From Zooshikella ganghwensis DSM 15267 (GTDB lineage Bacteria > Pseudomonadota > Gammaproteobacteria > Pseudomonadales > Zooshikellaceae): a stretch of 63,926 nucleotides of DNA. Location: assembly GCF_000428585.1 (NCBI RefSeq), contig NZ_AUAF01000016.1, positions 1-63,926 on the forward strand, read 5' to 3'. How positions within the stretch are numbered: position 1 is the stretch's first letter; the number at the start of each line of letters is the position of its first letter. The notes beneath the pieces are model-generated. The model had not been told where the DNA came from and made no database searches. It was given only the letters and a program-made list of their open reading frames with translations. A program made the position numbers and the translations under genes. Below, in pieces: positions 58,401 to 63,926 of this stretch.

Positions 58401-59620
58401 TGATCATATGTCAGCTCAGTATCACCCACAATTAAAGCTAATTTATCAGGATTAAGAGTTACCTGCTCTTCGAATAGAGCAGTAATTGTATTTTGGGGAT
58501 AGAGTATTTGCTCGGAGTTACAGTCCAGATAGTAATGCTGAATCAATGCCTCTGGTAGTTGACAGAAGTTATTCCAATCAATTGTGCCTGATTTAAAATC
58601 ATCAATACGTGCTAAAAATGCCTCAACATAATGAGACATCACAGAAAACAAAGGAATATTCTTTTTGTAGATAAGCTTAACTTGATGAGCGTCATCCATC
58701 GTTTGAATTAACAATAAACTTTCATCTATTAGCTCGTCATTAACTTCACATATCCCAACACTTGGAAATAGTAGCTCTGAATAAATATAGTCCTTATCTA
58801 TAAAAGTAGCTGGAGATTGTTCATGAGTGACTATCTTTTCTAAATCAGCATAATATTCTGAGCCTTGTAACAAAGTATACTGTCTTGAAACGCCTTGTTC
58901 ATTTTTAGTATAGAACCCATATAGAGCTGCTTTTTCAGCATTAAAAATATATTGCATAAAAAGCAAAAACAATGATTGATCCGCATGACTCCATTTATAG
59001 TGAAAAAAAAGGGTTTCACTATCGACGTCACAGATCTCAGTGCTATGTACCTCTGGACTGATAACAAAAGTTCCATACTTTTTTTGTAATTCATCAAAAT
59101 AGCGTTTACCCGCTAAATTTGCTGTCACTGCATTAAACCAAAGGTCAACATCGTTTGAAAAACTGTAAGCTTCAAGCTCAGACAAAATGTCATTTCTACT
59201 TAAGTGAATAAAGCCATCAATAAAAACCTCAGCGATTTGTGCTTGAATAAACTGAAAGTCTGAGCATGATTTAGCTAAACTACAATTAGCCAATATGCAC
59301 TTATCATTATTTTTTTGGTTTACTATTGAGAAAAACTGAACGTCATTACCCTCTTTATCACATAGTGCTAGCTTTACTTTGTTTGCATCAGAAAAAGAGG
59401 TTTCAACAGCATAGCAAAACTCGTAATCTATTTTATAATGGCTTATATCATTCTCATTAATAAGATGAATATTATGATGCTCTTGAGCCAACCAAAAGCT
59501 TTGCTCTTCATCATGTGAAGCTATCAGAAAAACTTGATGACCAGCATCTGCTAGATAACCAATTACGTTCTTACTTACTTCATCTACACAGGCTTTAGTG
59601 ACAACATTTAATATATTCAT
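52475..59620 (-). CDS. NRPS with Gly and thiazole-forming Cys modules (Cy, embedded oxidase)
   Basis: A 2381-residue synthetase, the start of the line. Residues 1-370 are unusual: a Rossmann-like opening (MNILNVVTKAC) and, at about 200-370, something like the last part of a C domain without HHxxxDG. Then A (530) with code D-I-L-Q-L-G-V-V-W = Gly; PCP (918); Cy (DAIIIDMKS, 1108); A (1594) code D-L-Y-N-L-S-L-I-W = Cys; an FMN oxidase (about 1890-2225; RRKSYRKF, YPSAGS at 2000) inserted between core A8 and A10, as in EpoB-like enzymes; PCP (CGGNSL, 2327); short tail. It makes Gly-thiazole. AGGG lies about 9 bases before the ATG; 12 bp behind the methyltransferase gene. Confidence 0.9.
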   Translation of the reverse strand: MNILNVVTKACVDEVSKNVIGYLADAGHQVFLIASHDEEQSFWLAQEHHNIHLINENDISHYKIDYEFCYAVETSFSDANKVKLALCDKEGNDVQFFSIVNQKNNDKCILANCSLAKSCSDFQFIQAQIAEVFIDGFIHLSRNDILSELEAYSFSNDVDLWFNAVTANLAGKRYFDELQKKYGTFVISPEVHSTEICDVDSETLFFHYKWSHADQSLFLLFMQYIFNAEKAALYGFYTKNEQGVSRQYTLLQGSEYYADLEKIVTHEQSPATFIDKDYIYSELLFPSVGICEVNDELIDESLLLIQTMDDAHQVKLIYKKNIPLFSVMSHYVEAFLARIDDFKSGTIDWNNFCQLPEALIQHYYLDCNSEQILYPQNTITALFEEQVTLNPDKLALIVGDTELTYDQLNMKANGLAHYLKEHFSVAEGERVAVLLPRDESLLISLLAILKLGCAYVPLDSTSPLLRTQAILNDAKPSLVLTRNDMPEASLPDGITALSITNDLLATIEKYCNPPELLNSGDVNALAYVIYTSGTTGVPKGVAVRHRNFVNVAYDFCHRTHLSPESRMLALTTLAFDISTLELFMPLMFGASVVLAEQRALLDARILKQYLTEFDITHMQATPSFWRQAVAELGQEKFNIIALCGGEAVPLDVAKGLVKMTQKAWNVYGPTETTVWSTTYCLNEITNKVLIGKPLANTQCYVLNDEQKPVAPGVVGELYIAGDGVAQGYFNKPELTAKAFIANPFVHLGNNHSATMYRTGDKVRYLSCGNIEYLSRADFQVKLRGHRIELGDIESAIKHYPGIEQAVVQLQKDQESDVEPFLVAYYTAKEPIGVDHLKDWLKSYLPEYMIPVDFMFLASIPLNINGKVDRKALPAINLVHNNRFIAPETQTQRILCQLFGSALGVNKNTIGLTDDFFALGGNSLSAIKLVNLINTEFRCDIKIKDIFEQKNVSSLTPLVNAGKGDFLYRDFIIKSSDITHQYHPFTLNNVQQTYYFGRFKNFELSNVSTHIYHEYAFCYIDHARLESAFNLLIKRHLSLRTVFENGEQRYLNQVPHYQIRYQEFTNHSELEEIRQAFSHKVYAADVYPLFDILLSKVGDSYILHVSFDAIIIDMKSFEILFSEWITLYQNPQAVLPKLLINYRDYHTQYERIRQSELFHQAEQYWHEKTQQMSLKMDLPLAANPSSIEKPYFKRVTRTVPQATWQLILDKCRCNDISPTALIAELFCRVLCFWSDQEKVTLNLTLFNRLPLHAQVDDIIGDFTVLSLFDYQLRNDISARQQLELVHSRLLEDVDNNLCDGIDVQRMLKQARSLPSHQVVAPVVLTSVIGMNGKASMFDLPLDESYQGTQYAISQTSQVWLDHKAYETDAGFVAEWDYVDQLFSPQTIQAMHDSYCALIEQVAHRDWDLMALPFVKLPDWQKAQITHWNNTQASYPSRTLVELFETSPSLINTSKATAVVDSQLQTSFTYAEIHEAYLSVASALMASGETQGQLIAILAEKGYWHVTATLGIMKAGAAYVPLHPDWPIERLNDILEQSGCHTVVVSKSQHAKLKRESSLLNATVLELETLVQAKGQCEDIVWPSVKPTDLAYVIFTSGSTGRPKGVAISHHGAFNTIEAVNRRFNINASDTVLALSELSFDLSVYDIFGVLGAGGKIVFPCQADCKKPEVWLELVHRHHVTLWNTVPQLAGLVIDEFESRSDISMNIRLFLMSGDWIPLNLPSRIKTLNNKTDVISLGGATEGSIWSIWYPVEQVDPEWTSIPYGTAMPNQTMYVLDNRGEHCAFGVTGEIHIGGDGVALEYWNAPELTKERFINHPELGRLYKTGDLGRWSEQGFIEFLGRTDNQVKLNGYRVELEEIAAHINKLEGISQALVHLQQQETSPALVAYLIPEKEQPVPVYTEDKELFILQQRGIVPVENAGLALSHSLQKDDYLRRKSYRKFDDCGIDSHRVNTLITLRQNRSWSSATGNAATWYDLQRILSVCAGLELPNRVLPKYRYPSAGSTYSVQAYVGLNDKVDATRDGYYYYHPTRHSLYELPNVERPNGVASVNFIDLVINWEAIRPLYHDRAKALALLEAGHMLALLADQCEQLEVGYHVAFFEPDVSATKSLVCRLVLCAPLNQSTQQADTKLSLYNREGAYFRSTTGSNLFDIEQQPVLVKASDVHAIVSGAQGLIHLEGPQSTSNYVYAGWLFQHLSDDLVSHDIGCCMLGLTLSENNLYTMAIGAVREEDKAVSDVHADVQPLNALVRQYLAQSLPDYMIPQHFVLLNELPLSANGKVDASRLPQVTVDASFQGPVTKLEQQLCEVWAKILKCQPTDIDCAESFFNCGGNSLLAMRLVRRLDQQLGVQLKLEDIYNNSTVIAMAEQAESQMENHERVVGVL

Positions 59621-59632
59621 CTAAACTACCCT

Positions 59633-60544
59633 TCAACTTGGCTTGACTGCTTTCAAAACAGGTAACACACCACGTTCGTTATAAAATACATCGGTAAACT
59701 GCAGTCCAGCCTCCTGCATTTGATGCCTAATTTCTTCCTCGCTTACAAAGTTCAGATAAGTCGCTTGTAAAATATCACCAAAAATAGAAAACTCACGCTT
59801 TAAGTCTTCTTCAGGAATCCCGTATTTTTCCCATTCAGCATCCCCGACTTGCGGAGGAGGGGTAAGAAAACTAATATATAAACGCCCGCCCGGCTTAAGC
59901 GCTTTTGCAAAGTTACTGTATAATGCTATCAACCTTTCTGGCGCTGATTCATACACGTTAAGACCATTACTGGTAATAACATCAAACACACTTTCATAAT
60001 CAAGATTCCAAGCATCCCTAATTTCAAAATCACATAAGTTCGATAACCCTACTCTTTTTGCTTTTTCCTTAGCATGAGAAATAGATTCAGGATCAAGATC
60101 GATACCTTTTATTTTGATTCCAGAGTGATGGCTATAATCTTGATCCAGTAAGTCATCCATCACGCCACATGGTATAGAAGCAAAAGTTTTAGCCGTTGAA
60201 ATTTCACTTTTAAGCAAACACTTAAATCGATGGAATCGTTCACGTGCCTGGCTTAACAGAGAGTCTTCCATCAGCCATTTTTTTAATGGATGTTCTTTTT
60301 CTGAGTCACACTGTTGAGTAAAAATATAAGACGTCCAATAACCATTTAAACCTCGGTTATGAAGCAGAAATCGCCCTAGATCAAACTCAGCCAATTCATC
60401 AACAAGCGCAAGCGTATCCTCAAGAGGCAAAATTAAATTGAGCGAGTTATTTCTCACCCTATCTTTTATTGCATCAATTATTGATTGTGTATCAGGAGAT
60501 ATAGAAACTTCTGAATGAGTTTTGTGTGAAATTATCTTTTCCAT
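59633..60544 (-). CDS. SAM-dependent methyltransferase, probable O-methyltransferase of the pyrrolinone
   Basis: A 303-residue class I methyltransferase. Motif I is a variant (TFASIPCGVMDDLL, about 122-135), followed by IKGIDLDPES (acidic ribose-binding residues), CDFEIRDAWNL, and FDVITSNGLNVYE. The N-terminal 100 residues are helical. Located between the N-oxygenase and the synthetases with gaps of 12-16 bp, so in one transcript. In althiomycin the enol oxygen of the pyrrolinone is methylated; this gene is the only methyltransferase in the cluster. Substrate is inference. Confidence 0.82.
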   Translation of the reverse strand: MEKIISHKTHSEVSISPDTQSIIDAIKDRVRNNSLNLILPLEDTLALVDELAEFDLGRFLLHNRGLNGYWTSYIFTQQCDSEKEHPLKKWLMEDSLLSQARERFHRFKCLLKSEISTAKTFASIPCGVMDDLLDQDYSHHSGIKIKGIDLDPESISHAKEKAKRVGLSNLCDFEIRDAWNLDYESVFDVITSNGLNVYESAPERLIALYSNFAKALKPGGRLYISFLTPPPQVGDAEWEKYGIPEEDLKREFSIFGDILQATYLNFVSEEEIRHQMQEAGLQFTDVFYNERGVLPVLKAVKPS

Positions 60545-60560
60545 AAGTCAACCATACTAC

Positions 60561-61526
60561 CTAAATAATCCACCCAATGTTAGTAAACCCAGACTTAACA
60601 TTTTCGTCATCTAGCAACCCAGTTCTTTTTAATGCACTTATTACATTTTTCACAATGGGAACATCAGGTGTTACCTCAAAGCCTTTATAAATAGTATTTA
60701 CTGTCTGCTTATTCTCTTCATGATCAGCAATAATACTGTCAAGATAATTCAGATTAAATTCTTTTTCGGACTCAATATTCAAATACATTTTCACGAAATC
60801 AGGGATATTACTACCAATATCTCTTCTTGCCTTATCAGGTAATCTATCCCACGTATACTGCAGAAGCTCCAGGAAGTAAATATAATGACGTGATTCGTCA
60901 TTCATGTGATCATTTACATAGTTCTTAATCGATGGGTGAACCGATTCTGACTTAAAAAATTCAACCAATTCTTTAACTAAAGTAGTCTCAAATATACATA
61001 CAGCAATTATTTCAAATAAATCATGATGCTCCGCATCCAGTCGCTTCATAATTTCATTAACTGCACAAAACGAGTCAGAATCAGGTAGAGCATCTTCTGT
61101 CAGGTAGGGATATCTGGCCTTTAACTGATTAATTAAGTCCCTGGCAACATAAACATGGTAGTACTCATCTATAATAACCGTATAAGCATTCATTTTTATC
61201 TGTTCAGGATAAGCAACAGGCAGATCATTATAGATAATTTTATTGCAAGCAGAGTTTATCAGCTTTATTTCTAACGTAACAATATCATTCAGATATTTAA
61301 ATAAAGACCTAATCAGTAACTCTGACTTATTTTCTATACTGATATCCTTAAGTCTTCCATCTAATAAAACAGGCTGTTTATCCTCAGGAAAAAAGAAACC
61401 ATCAAGCTCAAAATCAATTTTCTTTTCTGGGCGAGTTCGTATAGATGATCGCTTTTCCCACTTCTCAACATATTTTGATGACAAGCCAAAGCTTTGTGTA
61501 TTCCCAACACTGGTTTCTAATGTCAT
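60561..61526 (-). CDS. AurF-like diiron N-oxygenase, probable oxime-forming enzyme
   Basis: A 321-residue helical protein. Candidate iron ligands fall at E86, E121, H124 (EYYH), E180, H207, E211, H214 (HxxxExxH). The spacing equals that of AurF (E101, E136, H139, E196, H223, E227, H230; from memory) within one residue. AurF oxidises aryl amines; relatives oxidise other amines. Here the likely substrate is the glycyl amine next to the thiazole, converted to the aldoxime of althiomycin. A strong inverted repeat lies about 70 bp upstream. Starts MTLETSV; the RBS is weak. Confidence 0.82.
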   Translation of the reverse strand: MTLETSVGNTQSFGLSSKYVEKWEKRSSIRTRPEKKIDFELDGFFFPEDKQPVLLDGRLKDISIENKSELLIRSLFKYLNDIVTLEIKLINSACNKIIYNDLPVAYPEQIKMNAYTVIIDEYYHVYVARDLINQLKARYPYLTEDALPDSDSFCAVNEIMKRLDAEHHDLFEIIAVCIFETTLVKELVEFFKSESVHPSIKNYVNDHMNDESRHYIYFLELLQYTWDRLPDKARRDIGSNIPDFVKMYLNIESEKEFNLNYLDSIIADHEENKQTVNTIYKGFEVTPDVPIVKNVISALKRTGLLDDENVKSGFTNIGWII

Positions 61527-61594
61527 AATTTTTTCACTTTCATTTTTAATACTATAGAGACATCAAGCAGAGGAATAATGTGCGTTATACAGGC

Positions 61595-61632
61595 GTATTG
61601 AATAGTAAAGGTGGTACTTTACTATTCAATAC
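61595..61632. promoter_or_regulatory. Perfect 16-bp inverted repeat between exporter and N-oxygenase genes
   Basis: GTATTGAATAGTAAAG (61595-61610), loop GTGGTA, and its exact complement (61617-61632). No T-tract follows on the minus strand, so it is not a plain terminator. A TATAGT -10-like box lies closer to the gene. It may be an operator or an mRNA processing/stability hairpin that sets the exporter apart from the synthesis genes. Confidence 0.6.
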
Positions 61633-61743
61633 ACTGTAATATACTCTTTATCTTAGATATAGATGCCCTTCATGAATAAAATTAATGAATAACAGCTTTC
61701 GCGTTAAAATCATGAAGAGCATAGACTACTTTTTATTTGTTAA

Positions 61744-62943
61744 TTAAATAGAGTCTGCGAGTGAAACCTTATCCTTTTGAAGATAAAACATCATTGATAA
61801 CACAAATGCAACCAATGCAATACCTAACATAATATAAGCCATCTGCTGAGGCTCTCCATTATACAAATAACTACTTAAGCTGGTAGCAGCCACAACCAGT
61901 AACGAACGAGTACTCATATTAAATGAAGAGGCCACCCCAGATATCTGCGGAAAAATGCTCATTGAGCGGCCAAAGACGATTGGATACAACAAGGCAAAAC
62001 CAATACAGAACGTACTCATAAATAGTGTTAGCATTAAAGGATTATTACCCAGAACAGCGAGCATAAGCATACTGAATATAGCCACAAAAATACCAATTTT
62101 CTCAGTTTGAGATTCTCCACCTAAAATAGTAATTAACCTTCCTGATAGTAAGCTGGTGATAGAAAATGAGACGACGACACAAAAGAAGTGAGCAACAAAC
62201 TGAGCAACAGATAGATCAAATGTTTCTCTATACAAAAAGGCACTTGATGCTACAAAAACCATATATGCCGCAAACAGCAACGAGGGTACAAGCGAAGATA
62301 TTACAAATTTACTACTAAATACTAGCTTGGAATAGCTTTCAGTAAGAAAACGTAAATTGATTGGAGCCTTTTCTTTTTTAGTCTCAGGTAAAAATATAAA
62401 GAGTGCTATAAGAGATACAAAAGTAATCAGTGCGACAATTGCGTAATTACCTCTCCATCCCAAATAATAGTTCACCCATCCACCTACAAGTGGCGCAATA
62501 GCCATAGCAATCGACATGAATGCATTTACTAGCCCAAAAAGACTATACATTTTCACGCCTTCATATTTATCTGAAATGATTGCAAAAACAACAACAACTG
62601 GCGCACACGCACCTATTCCCTGTATCAACCGGGATAATAGCAAAAACTCAATACTTGTAGAGAAAACACAGCCCAAAGCACCAATAAGCATCACAACAGA
62701 ACCCGACAGAATAACGTTTCTACGCCCGAAACTGTCAGACAGTGGTCCGTAAAATAATGCGCCTAACACAAAACCCACAAAGTTGAGAGCTATAGTCATT
62801 TGTACCAAACTAAAGTTTGTATTCAGTTCAGCAGCAATGTCAGGAAAGCTTGGTATCGACATATCAACTTCAATACACCCCGCTAATAACGACAACAAGA
62901 GTATTACGGGTAATATATCAAATTTGTCTTTCATAGAATCCAT
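61744..62943 (-). CDS. MFS drug exporter (DHA1, Bcr/CflA-like), probable antibiotic efflux
   Basis: A 399-residue membrane protein with about 12 hydrophobic segments. Loop 2-3 motif is GPLSDSFGRRNVI, motif in segment 4 is LIQGIGACAPVVV, and segment 5 has the antiporter-type AIAPLVGGWV. These are the DHA1/Bcr-CflA drug:H+ antiporter signatures. First gene of the operon; AAGG 9 bases before the ATG. In Serratia the first gene of the althiomycin cluster (alb1, from memory) is an efflux protein giving self-resistance, the same position as here. Confidence 0.88.
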   Translation of the reverse strand: MDSMKDKFDILPVILLLSLLAGCIEVDMSIPSFPDIAAELNTNFSLVQMTIALNFVGFVLGALFYGPLSDSFGRRNVILSGSVVMLIGALGCVFSTSIEFLLLSRLIQGIGACAPVVVVFAIISDKYEGVKMYSLFGLVNAFMSIAMAIAPLVGGWVNYYLGWRGNYAIVALITFVSLIALFIFLPETKKEKAPINLRFLTESYSKLVFSSKFVISSLVPSLLFAAYMVFVASSAFLYRETFDLSVAQFVAHFFCVVVSFSITSLLSGRLITILGGESQTEKIGIFVAIFSMLMLAVLGNNPLMLTLFMSTFCIGFALLYPIVFGRSMSIFPQISGVASSFNMSTRSLLVVAATSLSSYLYNGEPQQMAYIMLGIALVAFVLSMMFYLQKDKVSLADSI

Positions 62944-63061
62944 AAATTAAACCTTGTTCACTATCAAGTTGCACATGCTAGCAACGTTTTCGATGCTTTT
63001 ATTTTCACTTCCATATTGCGCGGCGTATTAGCTCATTTAAAAAATGAAATAGCAATAAAAC

Positions 63062-63073
63062 GTTGTATACAAC
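63062..63073. promoter_or_regulatory. Palindrome GTTGTATACAAC, operator-like
   Basis: A perfect 12-bp palindrome in the 5' region of the biosynthetic operon. TTGTATACAA cores are typical of GntR/FCD-regulator sites. No GntR gene is in the window, so any regulator would act from elsewhere. Confidence 0.35.
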
Positions 63074-63434
63074 CATTGACTGGGCTGATTAACCGAAAGC
63101 CAGAATAACACTACTGACAACGGAAACCCTTTAGTTTATTTGATTCTAATATAAGCACCGGATAATGGTGAAAACCATTAGTTGCTTCTGCATATTCACA
63201 CTCTACGACATAGTTAAACTGCTATACCCTGCTAGCTACATATTTATCATGGCTATTTTAGTTTGTATATAATACTTTGGTCGTATATGACACCTAGAAA
63301 ATGTCACTACACAGAAAAATCAGGCCCTACAAGTAATGTCTAACGGTCACCTTTGATCTTCTCTTATGCGTACCTTATATGAAAATGGTAATATTCTTCG
63401 ATAAGCCAGAGACAAAGAATGGCTGGATAACTCT

Positions 63435-63502
63435 TGTTGAACATGCCGTAAATCCATCCTTGGAGGCTTGATTGCCGCCTCCATGCGGCAAACAGTTCAA
63501 CA
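63435..63502. repeat. Nested inverted repeat
   Basis: Outer arms TGTTGAAC/GTTCAACA (63435-63442, 63495-63502) enclose TTGCCGC-CTCCAT-GCGGCAA (63472-63491). A dispersed palindromic element or a stable RNA hairpin near the right IS. Confidence 0.5.
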
Positions 63503-63637
63503 TGAGCTTTCCAACCACAGTTTGCAACCAATACACTGAATTATTCGAAAGGCTTATCTGATTTGATAGAGGTTGATGTAATGTTAATAAGCTGAAACTC
63601 CTTTGCACCCTTAACATTAATTATGTAGGAGTAACAA

Positions 63638-63646
63638 ATGAGTAAG
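63638..63646 (+). pseudogene. Start of a gene cut after three codons by the right insertion sequence
   Basis: TAGGAG, six bases, then ATG AGT AAG (63638-63646), where the insertion-sequence end begins. A good Shine-Dalgarno and start run directly into the IS, so the IS probably separated a gene from its first codons. The gene body is not in the window and its identity is unknown. The frame stays open for a while inside the IS by chance. Confidence 0.4.
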
Positions 63647-63926
63647 GCTCTATATGGATTCCTAGGGGGTTATATCAATAGCTCTATTAGATCATTAAGT
63701 AAGCTTTTTCCTCGGCACTTTATATTGTACACAAACTCAAATAATGCTAAATAAAAAGGTAGTTTTTCTTGAGAAATACCTCGATGAGGTCTTAACCATG
63801 AGCGTAGTAATGACCAACAACCTTCAATGGTGTTAACATGTACTTCGTGAAAACCATCCCCATCTTCATCACGAGCATACTCCCCTTTCCCGTGACAAAC
63901 GGTTTTATGTTGATATCCCCAACTCT
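63646..63926 (-). mobile_element. 3' end of an IS1595-type insertion sequence (partial, inverted copy)
   Basis: Reverse complement of 18-298, with no difference that I can see over 281 bp, including the transposase 3' end (stop complement at 63670-63672). The 5' part of the IS is beyond the window. Because both copies break at the same kind of place, the ends probably mark where an assembly collapsed identical IS copies. Confidence 0.72.

Larger units (their letters stand above)
62944..63637. promoter_or_regulatory. Upstream region of the antibiotic operon
   Basis: About 690 bp without a credible gene. It carries a perfect 12-bp palindrome GTTGTATACAAC (63062-63073), about 120 bp before the exporter start and similar to operators of GntR-type regulators. 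There is also a nested inverted repeat at 63435-63502. The operon promoter must be here; no single -35/-10 pair stands out. Confidence 0.45.

Noticed and set aside
63375-63617. An 80-aa minus-strand ORF upstream of the exporter
   Set aside because: It runs through a palindromic repeat, shows no family features and has no ribosome-binding site.

Overview
The window reads as an A+T-rich marine-type gammaproteobacterium of the Pseudomonadales/Oceanospirillales sphere. The left third carries the Pseudomonas-like housekeeping order rpmG-rpmB / radC / coaBC-dut-algC / argB / slmA / pyrE / crc / rph / yicC, and the proteins resemble Pseudomonas versions: AlgC with a long membrane-anchored N-terminus, a Crc protein, and an ArgB starting MTLS. 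A genus such as Spartinivicinus or Zooshikella would fit, but this is a guess.

Layout. 1-300 and 63644-63926 are the same 283 bp in inverted orientation: the 3' end of an IS1595-type insertion sequence. Each copy cuts a gene, a substrate-binding protein on the left and a gene start on the right. The window is probably a whole assembly contig bounded by a collapsed repeat. 703-15020 is conserved core. After yicC the expected gmk is missing and a defence/accessory block begins (15130-32006): a HipBA toxin-antitoxin pair, a SEC-C protein, an Mrr-type endonuclease, and a type I restriction-modification operon (hsdM-hsdS-AlbA/Schlafen-like ATPase-hsdR-YgjP-like protease). A SWIM zinc-finger protein and a J-domain-like protein follow on the other strand. 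gsk (32213-33511) is core again.

The main feature is 33699-62943, all on the minus strand. In transcription order it holds an MFS exporter, an AurF-like diiron N-oxygenase, a SAM methyltransferase, a 2381-aa NRPS, a 5365-aa NRPS-PKS, a type II thioesterase, then an ABC-F ATPase. The assembly line reads Gly - Cys (Cy, oxidase: thiazole) - Ser (E) - Cys (Cy, E: thiazoline) - Gly - malonyl (KS-AT-ACP) - TE. This matches, residue by residue, the antibiotic althiomycin: oxime-thiazole, Ser, thiazoline, methoxypyrrolinone. The N-oxygenase would make the oxime and the methyltransferase the enol ether. Althiomycin blocks the ribosomal peptidyl-transferase centre.

The ABC-F gene downstream is therefore a plausible ribosome-protection self-resistance gene. 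It has a striking leader: two intrinsic terminators in series, the second ending about 14 nt before the start codon, both spanned by a 43-codon leader ORF preceded by a Shine-Dalgarno sequence. This looks like transcription attenuation. Other structure not explained by genes includes a 20-bp inverted motif ATACCC-N8-GGGTAT in front of algC, argB and the ABC-F leader. There is also a perfect 16-bp inverted repeat in front of the N-oxygenase gene, a 21-bp x6 in-frame tandem repeat in the Schlafen-like gene, and several long intergenic inverted repeats. No tRNA, rRNA or CRISPR array was seen.
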